From Bradyrhizobium sp. Gha (lineage in GTDB: Bacteria; Pseudomonadota; Alphaproteobacteria; Rhizobiales; Xanthobacteraceae): a DNA stretch of 64,000 nucleotides. The DNA is taken from the NCBI RefSeq assembly GCF_900113735.1, contig NZ_FOQM01000023.1, positions 62,001 through 126,000 on the forward strand, written 5' to 3'. Below are positions 44,542 to 52,963 of the stretch, in pieces; positions within the stretch are counted from its first letter, which is position 1; each line of letters begins with the position of its first letter. The notes beneath the pieces are model-generated. The model was not told the origin of the DNA and searched no databases. It was given only the letters and a program-made list of their open reading frames with translations. A program made the translations under genes and the position numbers.

Positions 44542-44826
44542 ATGCTTACGCTTCTCGGGGCGAGATCCGCCGCCGCATCTGCGGCGCGGGGAGGACGCTT
44601 TTGGTTCCATTGGCCGCTGCTGGCCGTGATTGCGCTCGCACTATCCGGCTGCATACCGGCAACGACACAAGTCGCCAGTGCTGACCCTGCCGATCCGGCT
44701 GCGAAGGTGGCACGCGTCGACCATCGCTCGAGCATCGCGCCCTACACCAGCCTGCGGCCCGCGACACCGGCACCATGGCGGGACCGCAACGACGCCGTCG
44801 CGCCGCAGCCGAAGCAAGACCGGTAG
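44542..44826 (+). CDS. Small lipoprotein of the copper operon
   Basis: 94 residues from ATG 44542 (a TTG at 44536 is less likely; AGGAA precedes at 44531-44535). The lipobox ALALSGC places a lipid anchor at Cys about residue 37, after a hydrophobic signal. The mature part is short, basic and Pro-rich. It is 9 bases upstream of the TolC-like gene. Function unknown; likely a periplasmic accessory of the copper system. Confidence 0.62.
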   Translation: MLTLLGARSAAASAARGGRFWFHWPLLAVIALALSGCIPATTQVASADPADPAAKVARVDHRSSIAPYTSLRPATPAPWRDRNDAVAPQPKQDR

Positions 44827-44835
44827 GAGCGCGCC

Positions 44836-46275
44836 ATGGCACATCATCTCGCGCGGGGCCTGCTCATGCTCACCGCGTTCGGGCTCTTATCAACGAGTCT
44901 TGCCGGTTGCATGTCGTTCTCGCCGGACGGCGGCATGACGACGGTCTCGGACCTCACCAGCCAGACCATCAAAAAGGACGTCGCCTTCGTCCGATCAGCC
45001 GAAGGCGCCGAGGCCGTCGATGCGACCATTCGCCGGTTGCTGGCGCGCTCGCTGACCATCGAGACCGCCGTGCAGATCGCGCTGCTCAACAACAAGGGGC
45101 TGCAGGCCGCCTATAACGAACTGGCGCTGGTCGAGACCGATCTGGTCGAGCAGAGTCTGCCGCCCAATCCGGTATTCTCGATCTCGCGGATCTCGGGCAA
45201 TGGCGCCAGCGAGATCGAGCGCCAGGTGGTCGGCGATATCCTGGCATTGGCTACGCTGCCATTTCGCTCCGACATCGCGCGCGGGCGCTTTCGCCAGGCG
45301 CAATTGCGCGCGGCGCTGGCGACGCTGCGGCTCGCCGCGGATGTGCGTCGCGCTTACGTCCGCGCGGTTGCCGGAAACGAGATGGTGGTGCTGCTCACCG
45401 ACGCGAAGGCGACGGCGGAATCCACCGCGCAGCTCGCGGTCAAGCTCGGCGAGACTGGCTCGGTCAACAAGCTCGATCAGGCCCGCGAGCAGGTGTTTTA
45501 CGCCGAGACCACCGCCGATCTCGCAACGGCGCGCCAGGCGGCAACGAGTGCGCGCGAAAGACTCGCGCGTTTGATGGGGCTGTGGGACGACGGCCTCGAC
45601 TTCCGTCTGCCCAACGCGTTGCCGCCGCTGCCGCGCCGACCGCAGACGCTGCCTTCGATCGAGGCAGATGCAGTCGCCCATCGCATCGATTTGCAGATCG
45701 CGCGGCTGGAGCTGACTGCGCTGGCGAAGTCGTTGAACCTGACCGAGGCAACCCGCTTCCTCACCTTGCTCGATCTCGCCGGGATCTCCCGCCGGACCCA
45801 GGATCCGGACGGCGCGCCGTTCCGCGAGCGCGGCTTTGATGTTCAGTTCCAGATCCCGATCTTCGATGGCGGCGAGGTGCGCGTGAGGCAAGCCGCGGAG
45901 ACCTACAATCTCGCCTTCAACCGCCTGACCGAGCGCGCCGTGAACGTCCGCTCGGAAGCGCGCGATGCCTATCGGGTGTATCGCTCGACCTACGACATCG
46001 CGAGCCACTATCAGCGCGAGATCCTGCCATTGCGAAAAATCATCACCGAGGAGATGCAGTTGCGCTTCTCCAGCATGCAGGTCGACATTTTCGCGCTCCT
46101 GACAGAGGCGCGGCAGCGCCTCGCCTCGCTGCGCGGTGCGATCGACGCCAGGCAAAACTTCTTCCTCGCCCAATCCGGGCTGCAGACCGCCGTCAACGGC
46201 GGCGGCGTGCCTGCGTCCGGCGGCGACAATCCAACCAATATCGCCGCGGCCGCGCCTGCCGATGGCGGCCACTGA
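44836..46275 (+). CDS. TolC-family outer-membrane lipoprotein (CusC-like)
   Basis: 479 residues; signal peptide with lipobox SLAGCMS. The rest is the coiled-coil, beta-barrel-forming architecture of TolC/OprM family: ALLNNKGLQAAYNELALVET near residue 85, RQAATSARERLARLMGLWDD near 240, and RAVNVRSEARDAYRVYRSTY near 370. It is the outer-membrane channel of an efflux complex. No RND pump or membrane-fusion gene is within the window, so the partner must be elsewhere or it works with the periplasmic copper proteins. It sits between the small lipoprotein (9 bases) and the multicopper oxidase (13 bases). Confidence 0.87.
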   Translation: MAHHLARGLLMLTAFGLLSTSLAGCMSFSPDGGMTTVSDLTSQTIKKDVAFVRSAEGAEAVDATIRRLLARSLTIETAVQIALLNNKGLQAAYNELALVETDLVEQSLPPNPVFSISRISGNGASEIERQVVGDILALATLPFRSDIARGRFRQAQLRAALATLRLAADVRRAYVRAVAGNEMVVLLTDAKATAESTAQLAVKLGETGSVNKLDQAREQVFYAETTADLATARQAATSARERLARLMGLWDDGLDFRLPNALPPLPRRPQTLPSIEADAVAHRIDLQIARLELTALAKSLNLTEATRFLTLLDLAGISRRTQDPDGAPFRERGFDVQFQIPIFDGGEVRVRQAAETYNLAFNRLTERAVNVRSEARDAYRVYRSTYDIASHYQREILPLRKIITEEMQLRFSSMQVDIFALLTEARQRLASLRGAIDARQNFFLAQSGLQTAVNGGGVPASGGDNPTNIAAAAPADGGH

Positions 46276-46288
46276 CAGGGAGGCCAGC

Positions 46289-47620
46289 ATGTTTTCCCGC
46301 CGAGGATTTTTGGGCACCGCCGCGCTCGTGGGCGCGTCTGCCGTCAGCGGCCGCGTCCAGGCCGCATCGATTCCGGAAGCAGTTCACATGGACAAGGCGG
46401 TGATGCAGCCGCCGCTGCACCCCACCAGCGGTCCGGACTATCGCCCCGTCGTCACACTCAACGGCTGGACGCTGCCGTTCCGCATGAACGGTGACTGGAA
46501 GGAATTTCATCTCGTGGCCGAACCCGTGGTGCGCGAATTCGCCGAGGGCATGAAGGTGAATCTCTGGGGCTATAACGGTCAGTCGCCGGGGCCTACCATC
46601 GAGGCGATCGAAGGCGACAAGGTTCGCATCTTCGTCAGCAACCGCCTGCCCGAATACACCACCGTGCATTGGCACGGCATGATCATTCCGAGCGGCATGG
46701 ACGGTGTCGGCGGGCTGAACCAGCCGCACATTCCACCCGGCAAGACCTTCGTCTACGAGTTCGAGATGAGGAAGAGCGGGACCTTCATGTATCACCCGCA
46801 TTCCGACGAGATGGTGCAGATGGCGATGGGCATGATGGGCATGGTCGTCGTGCACCCGCGCGATCCGAATTTCCGGCCCGTCGACCGCGACTTCGTCTTC
46901 GTGATGAGCACCTATCGCGTCGATCCCGGCACCTATCTGCCGCGCGTCAACGAGATGACCGATTTCAACATGTGGACCTGGAATGCGCGGGTGTTTCCCG
47001 GCATCGATCCGCTTCCGGTGCGGCTCGGCGACAAGGTGCGCGTGCGCATCGGCAATCTCAGCATGACCAACCATCCGATCCATCTGCACGGCCACAGCTT
47101 TGCCGTGACCTGCACCGACGGCGGCTGGATTCCCGAGACCGCACAATATCCGGAGACGACCACCGACGTTCCCGTCGGCGCGGTGCGCGTCTTCGACGTG
47201 CTTGCCGACAACCCCGGCGACTGGGCGTTTCACTGCCACAAATCGCACCACACCATGAACGCGATGGGACACGACATGCGCAACATGATCGGCGTGTCGC
47301 GCAAGGATCTCGCCAAGGCCGTCGGCAAGCTCGCGCCCGACGCCATGGTGATGGGGCAATCAGGCATGGCAATGGGCAACATGGAGATGCCCGCCCCCGA
47401 CAACACGCTGCCGATGATGTCGGGCGCCGGCCAGTTCGGTCCGATCGAGATGGGCGGCATGTTCACGGTGATGAAGATCCGCCAGGACCTCGCGCACGGC
47501 GATTACCGCGATCCCGGCCCCTATCAATTTCCGCAAGGCACCGTCGCCTACGAGGTCGCTTCACCCGCGGCGGAGCCCGCGCGGCAACCCGCAGCGCCGA
47601 TGCCGAAGATGAAGATGTGA
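46289..47620 (+). CDS. Exported multicopper oxidase (copper-resistance type)
   Basis: 443 residues from ATG 46289 (GGGAGG RBS at 46278-46283). Twin-arginine signal FSRRGFLGTAALVGASAVSG. Copper-centre motifs: TVHWHGM and MYHPHSDEMVQM for the trinuclear site, HPIHLHGHSF and WAFHCHKSHHTMNAM for the type 1/trinuclear pair. The C-terminal tail is Met-rich (VMGQSGMAMGNMEMPAPD). It oxidises Cu(I) to less toxic Cu(II) in the periplasm, using O2. It follows the TolC-like gene and precedes the cupredoxin. Confidence 0.93.
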   Translation: MFSRRGFLGTAALVGASAVSGRVQAASIPEAVHMDKAVMQPPLHPTSGPDYRPVVTLNGWTLPFRMNGDWKEFHLVAEPVVREFAEGMKVNLWGYNGQSPGPTIEAIEGDKVRIFVSNRLPEYTTVHWHGMIIPSGMDGVGGLNQPHIPPGKTFVYEFEMRKSGTFMYHPHSDEMVQMAMGMMGMVVVHPRDPNFRPVDRDFVFVMSTYRVDPGTYLPRVNEMTDFNMWTWNARVFPGIDPLPVRLGDKVRVRIGNLSMTNHPIHLHGHSFAVTCTDGGWIPETAQYPETTTDVPVGAVRVFDVLADNPGDWAFHCHKSHHTMNAMGHDMRNMIGVSRKDLAKAVGKLAPDAMVMGQSGMAMGNMEMPAPDNTLPMMSGAGQFGPIEMGGMFTVMKIRQDLAHGDYRDPGPYQFPQGTVAYEVASPAAEPARQPAAPMPKMKM

Positions 47621-47655
47621 CCAGCGTTTCGATGAACCACCAACCGGAGACTACA

Positions 47656-48111
47656 ATGAAGAAGACGACCAAACTCGCTCTCGTGCTGGCCGCGCTCTCG
47701 GCCGCACCAACCCTCGCGCATGAGGGTCATGATCACCACGGTTTCTCGGCTGGCGAGCCCGGCGATCCCAACAAGCCGGCACGCACCATCGAGATCGCCT
47801 TGAGCGAGATGGCCTATGAGCCGTCGAACATCACGGTCAAGCGCGGCGAGCAGATCCGCTTCGTGCTGCGCAATGTCGGCAAGGAGGATCACGAATTCCT
47901 GCTCGCCACCACGAAGGAAAATCTCGCGCATGCCGAGGTGATGAAGAAGCATCCGCACATGGAGCACGACGATCCGAACGGGGTGCGGCTGGCGCCGAAC
48001 AAGACCGCCGAGATCGTCTGGAAGTTCACCAAATCAGGCACCTTCGAATTCTCCTGCCTGATTCCCGATCATCGCGACTACGGCATGGTCGGCCACGTCA
48101 CCGTGAAATGA
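47656..48111 (+). CDS. Exported cupredoxin
   Basis: 151 residues from ATG 47656; signal peptide KTTKLALVLAALSAAPTLAH. His-rich start (EGHDHHG) precedes a blue-copper fold: ITVKRGEQIRFVLRNVGKED, HEF with the first His ligand, and FSCLIPDHRDYGMVGHVTV, which gives the Cys-His-Met ligand set (C-x4-H-x4-M). It may carry electrons or bind copper next to the oxidase. It is 35 bases after the oxidase and 17 before the CusF-like gene. Confidence 0.88.
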   Translation: MKKTTKLALVLAALSAAPTLAHEGHDHHGFSAGEPGDPNKPARTIEIALSEMAYEPSNITVKRGEQIRFVLRNVGKEDHEFLLATTKENLAHAEVMKKHPHMEHDDPNGVRLAPNKTAEIVWKFTKSGTFEFSCLIPDHRDYGMVGHVTVK

Positions 48112-48128
48112 AGACAATGGAGACATCA

Positions 48129-48428
48129 ATGAAGCCGATCATCCGCACCGCCGCAGCGCTCGCCCTGACGCTGGGCCTGGCCATGGGCGCGCTCGCGCAA
48201 GCCGCCTCGATCAGCGGCGAGGTCAAGAAGATCGACGAGAGCGCAGGCAGGATCACGCTCAAGCACGGCGCCGCCACGAGCCTCGGCATGGATGAGCCCA
48301 TGACCATGGTCTACCGCGTCAAGGACCCGGCCATGCTCAAGCAAGTGAAGGTCGGCGACAAGGTGTCGTTCGAGGCCGAGGAGGAGGCGTCGGGATACAC
48401 TGTGACGAAGCTGCAGAAGGCGAAATAG
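48129..48428 (+). CDS. CusF-like periplasmic copper-binding protein
   Basis: 99 residues from ATG 48129; signal peptide RTAAALALTLGLAMGALAQA. The beta-barrel CusF fold: ISGEVKKIDESAGRITLKHG, then GMDEPMTMVYRVKD and KVGDKVSFEAEEE. E. coli CusF uses His, Trp, Met, Met (HDPIAAVNWPEMTM). Here His and the MTM pair are kept, but the Trp is replaced by Met (LGMDEPMTM), leaving a Met-rich site. Its role is to bind and deliver Cu(I)/Ag(I). It is the last gene of the copper operon. Confidence 0.86.
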   Translation: MKPIIRTAAALALTLGLAMGALAQAASISGEVKKIDESAGRITLKHGAATSLGMDEPMTMVYRVKDPAMLKQVKVGDKVSFEAEEEASGYTVTKLQKAK

Positions 48429-48442
48429 GGCAGCCCCCTCAG

Positions 48443-48526
48443 CCGTCATTCCGGGGCGATGCGCGGCATCGAACCCGGAATCTCGAGGTTCCGGGTTCGG
48501 CTCTACGAGCCGCCCCGGAACGACGC
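48443..48526. repeat. Intergenic palindromic repeat downstream of the copper operon
   Basis: Outer arms CGTCATTCCGGGGCG (48444-48458) and CGCCCCGGAACGACG (48511-48525), one mismatch; inner perfect 10-base stem GAACCCGGAA / TTCCGGGTTC. Related in its outer arm to the palindrome at 61624-61673 (..GTCATTCC.../..GGAATGAC..). It occupies part of the 330-base gap before flhA. Confidence 0.75.
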
Positions 48527-48573
48527 GGGAAAATCCCCGAATACCCCGGCCTGACCTCCTCCCGCATCCTTTG

Positions 48574-48589
48574 TTAACTCTTTGCTAAC
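48574..48589. promoter_or_regulatory. Candidate CtrA-binding site upstream of flhA
   Basis: TTAA-N7-CTAAC at 48574-48589 (TTAACTCTTTGCTAAC), one mismatch from the CtrA consensus TTAA-N7-TTAAC. It lies 169 bases before the chosen flhA start at 48759. ctrA itself is in this window. Binding is inferred from the motif. Confidence 0.6.
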
Positions 48590-48758
48590 CATACACCGGG
48601 CAAAAATTGCCGGGTGAAGTCGAGTGTCGTCGGCCGCGTAGAACGGGAGGACCCCCGTGGACGCCAGTGCGGTGCCTCACTTTCGGAGCGGCGGCCCGTC
48701 GGCTGCCGCGCAGACGTTTGGGGCGCGCGGACGGCAGTCGCGCGGGGAGGCAGCTACC

Positions 48759-50900
48759 ATGGTCGACGTCACCGCAGGACAGGGCGTAGGCGCAGCGAAG
48801 CCCGGGATCCCCTCCCTCTCCGATATCATCACCATCCTCAAGCGCGGCGACATCGCGCTGGCGCTCGGCATCCTCACCATCCTGGTGGTGCTGATCCTGC
48901 CGCTGCCATCGGTCGTGCTGGACCTCTTCCTGGCGATCTCGATCACGCTGTCGATCCTGATCCTGATGACGTCGCTGTTCATCCAGGCGCCGCTGGAATT
49001 CTCCGCCTTCCCGACCATCCTGCTGATCTCGACCATGCTGCGGCTGTCGCTCAACATGGCCTCGACCCGCCTGATCCTGTCGCACGGGCACGAGGGCACG
49101 GATGCGGCCGGTCACGTCATCGAAGCCTTCGGCAGCTTCGTGATGGGCGGCAATTTCGTCATCGGCATCATCGTCTTCGCCATCCTGATCATCGTCAATT
49201 TCGTCGTCATCACCAAGGGTTCGGGCCGCATCGCCGAAGTCGCCGCCCGCTTCCATCTCGACGCCATGCCGGGCAAGCAGATGGCGATCGACGCCGACCT
49301 GTCCGCCGGACTGATCGACGAAAAGGTCGCCAAGGAGCGCCGCAAGGCGCTGGAGGACGAGAGCGGTTTCTTCGGCGCCATGGACGGTGCCTCGAAGTTC
49401 GTGCGCGGCGATGCCATCGCGGGCCTGCTGATCGTCTTCATCAACGTGGTCGGCGGCATGATCATCGGCGTGGCGCAGCAGGGCCTGTCCTTTGCCGATG
49501 CCGGTCGCAGCTACACGCTGCTGACCGTCGGTGACGGCCTCGTCACCCAGGTGCCGGCCCTGATCGTCTCGACCGCAGCGGGCCTGCTGGTCTCCAAGGC
49601 CGGCGTCTCCGGCGCCGCCGACAAGGCGCTGATGAAGCAGTTCTCCGGCTATCCGCAGGCGCTGGCGATGTCCTCGGCCGTCATGCTGGTGCTGGCCGCG
49701 CTGCCGGGCATTCCGACCATCCCGTTCCTCGCGCTCGGCGCCGGCGCCGGCGCGCTGGCCTGGACCGCGCGCAACCACAAGAAGACCACCGCCTCGGCCG
49801 AGGCAGCAGCCAAGGCCGCGCCGGTGGCCGGCGCACCGGGTGCGCCGGGCGCGGCAGCGGCGGAGGAGCCGATTTCCGCCGCGCTGAAGATCGACGACCT
49901 CAAGATCGAGCTCGGCTATGCGCTGCTCCCGCTCGTCAACGGCCCCGACGGCACCGATCGTCTCACCGAGCAGATCAAGGCGCTGCGCCGCTCGCTCGCC
50001 ATCGAGATGGGCTTCGTGATGCCGGCGGTGCGCATCCTCGACAACGTTCAGCTCGAGGCCAACACCTACATCATCAAGATCAAGGAGGTCGACGCCGGCA
50101 CCGGCAAGATCTGGCCGAGCCAGTTCATGGTCATGGATCCCGGCGGCAGCCAGGTGCAGGTGCCCGGCATCCACACCACCGAGCCGACCTTCGGACTGCC
50201 CGCAACCTGGGTCGATGCCAGCCTCAAGGAAGAGGCCTCGCTCAAAGGCTACACCGTCGTCGACGCCGCGACCGTGCTCTCGACGCACCTCACCGAGCTG
50301 CTCAAGGCCAACATGTCGGACCTGCTGTCCTATGGCGAGGTGCAGAAGCTGCTCAAGGAGCTGCCGAAGGAACAAAGTGAGCTGGTCAAGGACATCGTGC
50401 CCGGACAGGTCACGGTCTCCGGCATCCAGCGCGTGCTCCAATTGCTGCTCGCCGAGCGCATCTCCATCCGCGACCTCTCGACCATCCTCGAAGGTATCGC
50501 CGACTCGCTCGCCTTCTCGCGCAACCCCGCGACCATGGTCGAACATGTCCGCGCCCGGCTCGCGCGACAGATCTGTGCGCAGAACACCTCCTATGCCGGC
50601 TATCTGCCGCTGATCGCGCTGTCGGCGCGGTGGGAGCAGGCCTTTGCCGAATCCATCATCGGCCAGGGCGAGGAGCGCAGCCTCGCGATGCAGCCCTCCA
50701 AGCTGTCGGAGTTCATGACCGCCGTGCGGGAGGCCTTCGAGCGCGCCGCCCGCGAAGGCGAGGCACCGGTGCTGGTCACCTCTGCGGCAATTCGTCCCTT
50801 CGTCCGCTCCCTGGTGGAGCGGTTCCGGGCCCAGACGACCGTGCTGTCGCAGGCCGAAATCCACCCGAGAGCGAGGCTGAAGACGGTTGGAAGCATCTGA
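48759..50900 (+). CDS. flhA: Flagellar export gate protein FlhA
   Basis: 713 residues from ATG 48759, with GGGGAGG nearby; a GTG at 48657 opens the frame earlier (747 residues) but adds a low-complexity start. Seven or eight hydrophobic segments at about 30-330 (ALGILTILVVLILPLPSVVL; SAFPTILLISTMLRLSLNMA; VMGGNFVIGIIVFAILIIVN), then a soluble C-terminal domain. Signatures: FVRGDAIAGLLIVFINVVGG and QVPALIVSTAAGLLVSKAG. FlhA forms the proton-driven export gate of the flagellar type III system. A CtrA-like site lies upstream. It is separated from the fliIJ genes by about 5 kb. Confidence 0.94.
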   Translation: MVDVTAGQGVGAAKPGIPSLSDIITILKRGDIALALGILTILVVLILPLPSVVLDLFLAISITLSILILMTSLFIQAPLEFSAFPTILLISTMLRLSLNMASTRLILSHGHEGTDAAGHVIEAFGSFVMGGNFVIGIIVFAILIIVNFVVITKGSGRIAEVAARFHLDAMPGKQMAIDADLSAGLIDEKVAKERRKALEDESGFFGAMDGASKFVRGDAIAGLLIVFINVVGGMIIGVAQQGLSFADAGRSYTLLTVGDGLVTQVPALIVSTAAGLLVSKAGVSGAADKALMKQFSGYPQALAMSSAVMLVLAALPGIPTIPFLALGAGAGALAWTARNHKKTTASAEAAAKAAPVAGAPGAPGAAAAEEPISAALKIDDLKIELGYALLPLVNGPDGTDRLTEQIKALRRSLAIEMGFVMPAVRILDNVQLEANTYIIKIKEVDAGTGKIWPSQFMVMDPGGSQVQVPGIHTTEPTFGLPATWVDASLKEEASLKGYTVVDAATVLSTHLTELLKANMSDLLSYGEVQKLLKELPKEQSELVKDIVPGQVTVSGIQRVLQLLLAERISIRDLSTILEGIADSLAFSRNPATMVEHVRARLARQICAQNTSYAGYLPLIALSARWEQAFAESIIGQGEERSLAMQPSKLSEFMTAVREAFERAAREGEAPVLVTSAAIRPFVRSLVERFRAQTTVLSQAEIHPRARLKTVGSI

Positions 50901-50990
50901 TTTGCCTTAAGAAGCCGCGTGTTTTTCGGCCACAGGCAAATGGTTTCCGAGCTCCTGGCGCCTTTCCGACCAAACGTTGATAAAGGCGCC
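50900..50990. other. Two inverted repeats after flhA
   Basis: ATTTGCCT (50900-50907) with AGGCAAAT (50934-50941), containing GCCG/CGGC inside; then GGCGCCTTT (50957-50965) with AAAGGCGCC (50982-50990). They lie at the 3' end of flhA and could end or stabilise its mRNA. The second has no T-run. A further AT-rich palindromic stretch follows at 51007-51029. The 296 bases to the next gene hold no larger ORF except a 12-codon one at 51139-51177. Confidence 0.5.
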
Positions 50991-51196
50991 TGACAAGCAC
51001 ATTACATCATTGAAATAATTATATGATTTAGCGGTCAAGGCTCCGGTTCCGATCGCGATGTTTCACGCCCTGTCACGCTGTTGTGATGGCCTCTTGGGAA
51101 CGAATCCTCCCGATACTAGGTTGTTGGGCACCGGAAGCATGAACCTGCCTGAACTGGCTGGCGACTACTTCGGGTAGGTGGCGGCAGGAGGCTTCC

Positions 51197-51397
51197 ATGA
51201 ACCACTCGATCTACAGCGCAGATCGCTCGACCCACCTGAAGGTGGTGGCCGTGGCGCTCTTTGCTGGCATCGCGCTCGCGGGCTTTGGCATCTCGGCGCG
51301 GACGAGTTCGGATGAAGGCCTGACCCAGACTGCTCGCGTCATCAAGGCCGGCAAGCCGGTTGTGATCACCAGTTCGAACGCATCGCTCGTTCGCTAA
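51197..51397 (+). CDS. Small single-span membrane protein
   Basis: 66 residues: MNHSIYSADRSTHLKVVAVA, one membrane-spanning segment (VVAVALFAGIALAGFGI), then an exported or cytosolic tail. A good RBS (GGCAGGAGGC) precedes the ATG. I recall this MNHSIYSADR... family as multi-copy in Bradyrhizobium; function unknown. It ends with a clear terminator at 51494-51524. Confidence 0.75.
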   Translation: MNHSIYSADRSTHLKVVAVALFAGIALAGFGISARTSSDEGLTQTARVIKAGKPVVITSSNASLVR

Positions 51398-51493
51398 GGA
51401 GATTTTGAGTTTCAGGAATTCACGCGGCTCTTTACCAGCCCCCCAAAGTCGCCACGTGGATATGTAGACGACCCCAACCCCAAGTCGACTACG

Positions 51494-51524
51494 GAAAGCG
51501 CCCGCCCCCCACGGGCGCTTTCTC
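51494..51524 (+). terminator. Rho-independent terminator
   Basis: GAAAGCGCCCG (51494-51504) pairs with CGGGCGCTTTC (51512-51522) and TC/T-rich bases follow. It closes the small membrane-protein gene and could also serve the other strand. Confidence 0.75.
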
Positions 51525-51621
51525 ATGTCTGGGGTGGGTCGCATGATGGCGACGGCACGCGCTTGAACTCGTCTCTCGTGTTCCGGAAGCTCCAGCGTTT
51601 TCACGCTGCCGCGCAGCTGGC

Positions 51622-52848
51622 TCAACGTCGCTTTGCCCCATAAGTCGGCGGCGGCGCTTGCACCGTCGGCGCCGCGGCGGCAAACAGTTCATCCCTGCTA
51701 CCCGTGAGCGGCGGATAGATGCGCTTGCGGTTGATGGTCTGCTTGGTCGCCTTGGCGGCGGCGCCCGTGGTCCGCACCTCGCGATCCCAGCCCTCCGTGT
51801 AGAGCGCGCCCCAACCGCCGAGATCGAGCACGGTGACGTACCAGTCGATCCGCAGCGGCAGCATCGGCCGGCCGACGAGATCGGCGACCACATTGTGGCC
51901 GGCGAAACGGCCCATGGGGCGGGCGAACTGGCAGGACATCACGGTCGGATGCAAGCCATCGACGACGCTGGAGGCGACGTCGCCGGCGGCGAAGACGCCG
52001 GGCAGGTCCGCCACCCGCATGAAGGGATCGACCAGCAGGCGCCCATGGCGATCGCGCGCGCGTGGAAAGTTTTCGGCGAGCCGGCTCGCGCGCAGGCCGG
52101 CGCACCAGATCACCGTCTGCGTCCGAATGAATTCGCCTGAACTCAAGCAAACACCCGAAGCCTCGACCGACGCCAGCCGCACGCCCAGCCGCATCTCGAC
52201 GTCGAGCGACGACAGCGCTGTCTCGATGACGGGACGCGCGTGGCCGCCGATGGTGGCGCCGACCGCGGGACTTGAATCGACCAGGATGATGCGGCGGCTG
52301 CCGGTGATGCCGGCGCGCACCAGCCTCTCAGGCATTTCGGCAGCGACCTCGATGCCGGTGAAGCCGGCGCCTACCACCACGATGGTCGACCGTCCCGGCG
52401 CGGGCGCGCTACGTCCCAGCGAGGTGAGATGATCATCCAGCCGAAGCGCCGCAGTGTAGGTGTCGACGTCGAACGCGTGCTCGGCGAGACCTTGAATATT
52501 CGGCCACATCAGTTCGCTGCCGAGCGCAAGTACGAGACGATCGTAGCGCAGCGTCTCCTCGCCGCTGCTCGTGACCAGCGAAATTTCGTGGTGCACCGGA
52601 TCGATGGCTTCGACCTCGCCGATCCCGTGCGCGACGCCGACAGGATCGAGCAATTGCGACAGCGGCAGCGCGAGCTCGCTGAGATCGACCTCGTAATTCC
52701 GCACCCGGATATTGTGGTAGGGATTGCGGTCAATGAGGCGGATCTCGATGTCGCGGCCGGCGTTACCGATCTCATCGCGCATGCGCGCGGCACCAATGGC
52801 CGCCCACAGGCCTGCAAATCCGGCGCCGAGCACGACGATACGCGCCAT
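51622..52848 (-). CDS. NAD(P)/FAD-dependent oxidoreductase, NDH-2-like
   Basis: 408 residues. FAD-binding motif MARIVVLGAGFAGLWAAIGA at the start and NAD-binding motif TIVVVGAGFTGIEVAAEMPE near residue 155, both GxGxxG Rossmann folds. DVASSVVDGLHPTVMSCQFA near residue 290 is the usual FAD-closing GD motif area (GVFAAGDVASSVVDG). These are type II NADH dehydrogenases or related quinone reductases on the membrane inner face. It lacks the C-terminal amphipathic helix typical of strong NDH-2s as far as I can see. The gene is 115 bases from the AraC regulator, which may control it. Confidence 0.87.
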   Translation of the reverse strand: MARIVVLGAGFAGLWAAIGAARMRDEIGNAGRDIEIRLIDRNPYHNIRVRNYEVDLSELALPLSQLLDPVGVAHGIGEVEAIDPVHHEISLVTSSGEETLRYDRLVLALGSELMWPNIQGLAEHAFDVDTYTAALRLDDHLTSLGRSAPAPGRSTIVVVGAGFTGIEVAAEMPERLVRAGITGSRRIILVDSSPAVGATIGGHARPVIETALSSLDVEMRLGVRLASVEASGVCLSSGEFIRTQTVIWCAGLRASRLAENFPRARDRHGRLLVDPFMRVADLPGVFAAGDVASSVVDGLHPTVMSCQFARPMGRFAGHNVVADLVGRPMLPLRIDWYVTVLDLGGWGALYTEGWDREVRTTGAAAKATKQTINRKRIYPPLTGSRDELFAAAAPTVQAPPPTYGAKRR

Positions 52849-52963
52849 GTCCGTTGACTTCGCTATTCCCTGCTATCCGGCGATCTATTCGCGAGACAGG
52901 TATAGCTCATTCACCCCGCTCGACCAAATGCGGCCGCAGCGCCTCAGCACAAGATCGGAATAC

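Noticed and set aside
48585..50864. Long minus-strand ORF opposite flhA
   Set aside because: Antisense to a certain flhA; composition typical of a GC-rich reverse frame.
51116..51625. 169-codon minus-strand ORF across the small membrane protein and terminator
   Set aside because: It runs through the terminator and the better-supported plus-strand gene with a strong ribosome-binding site.
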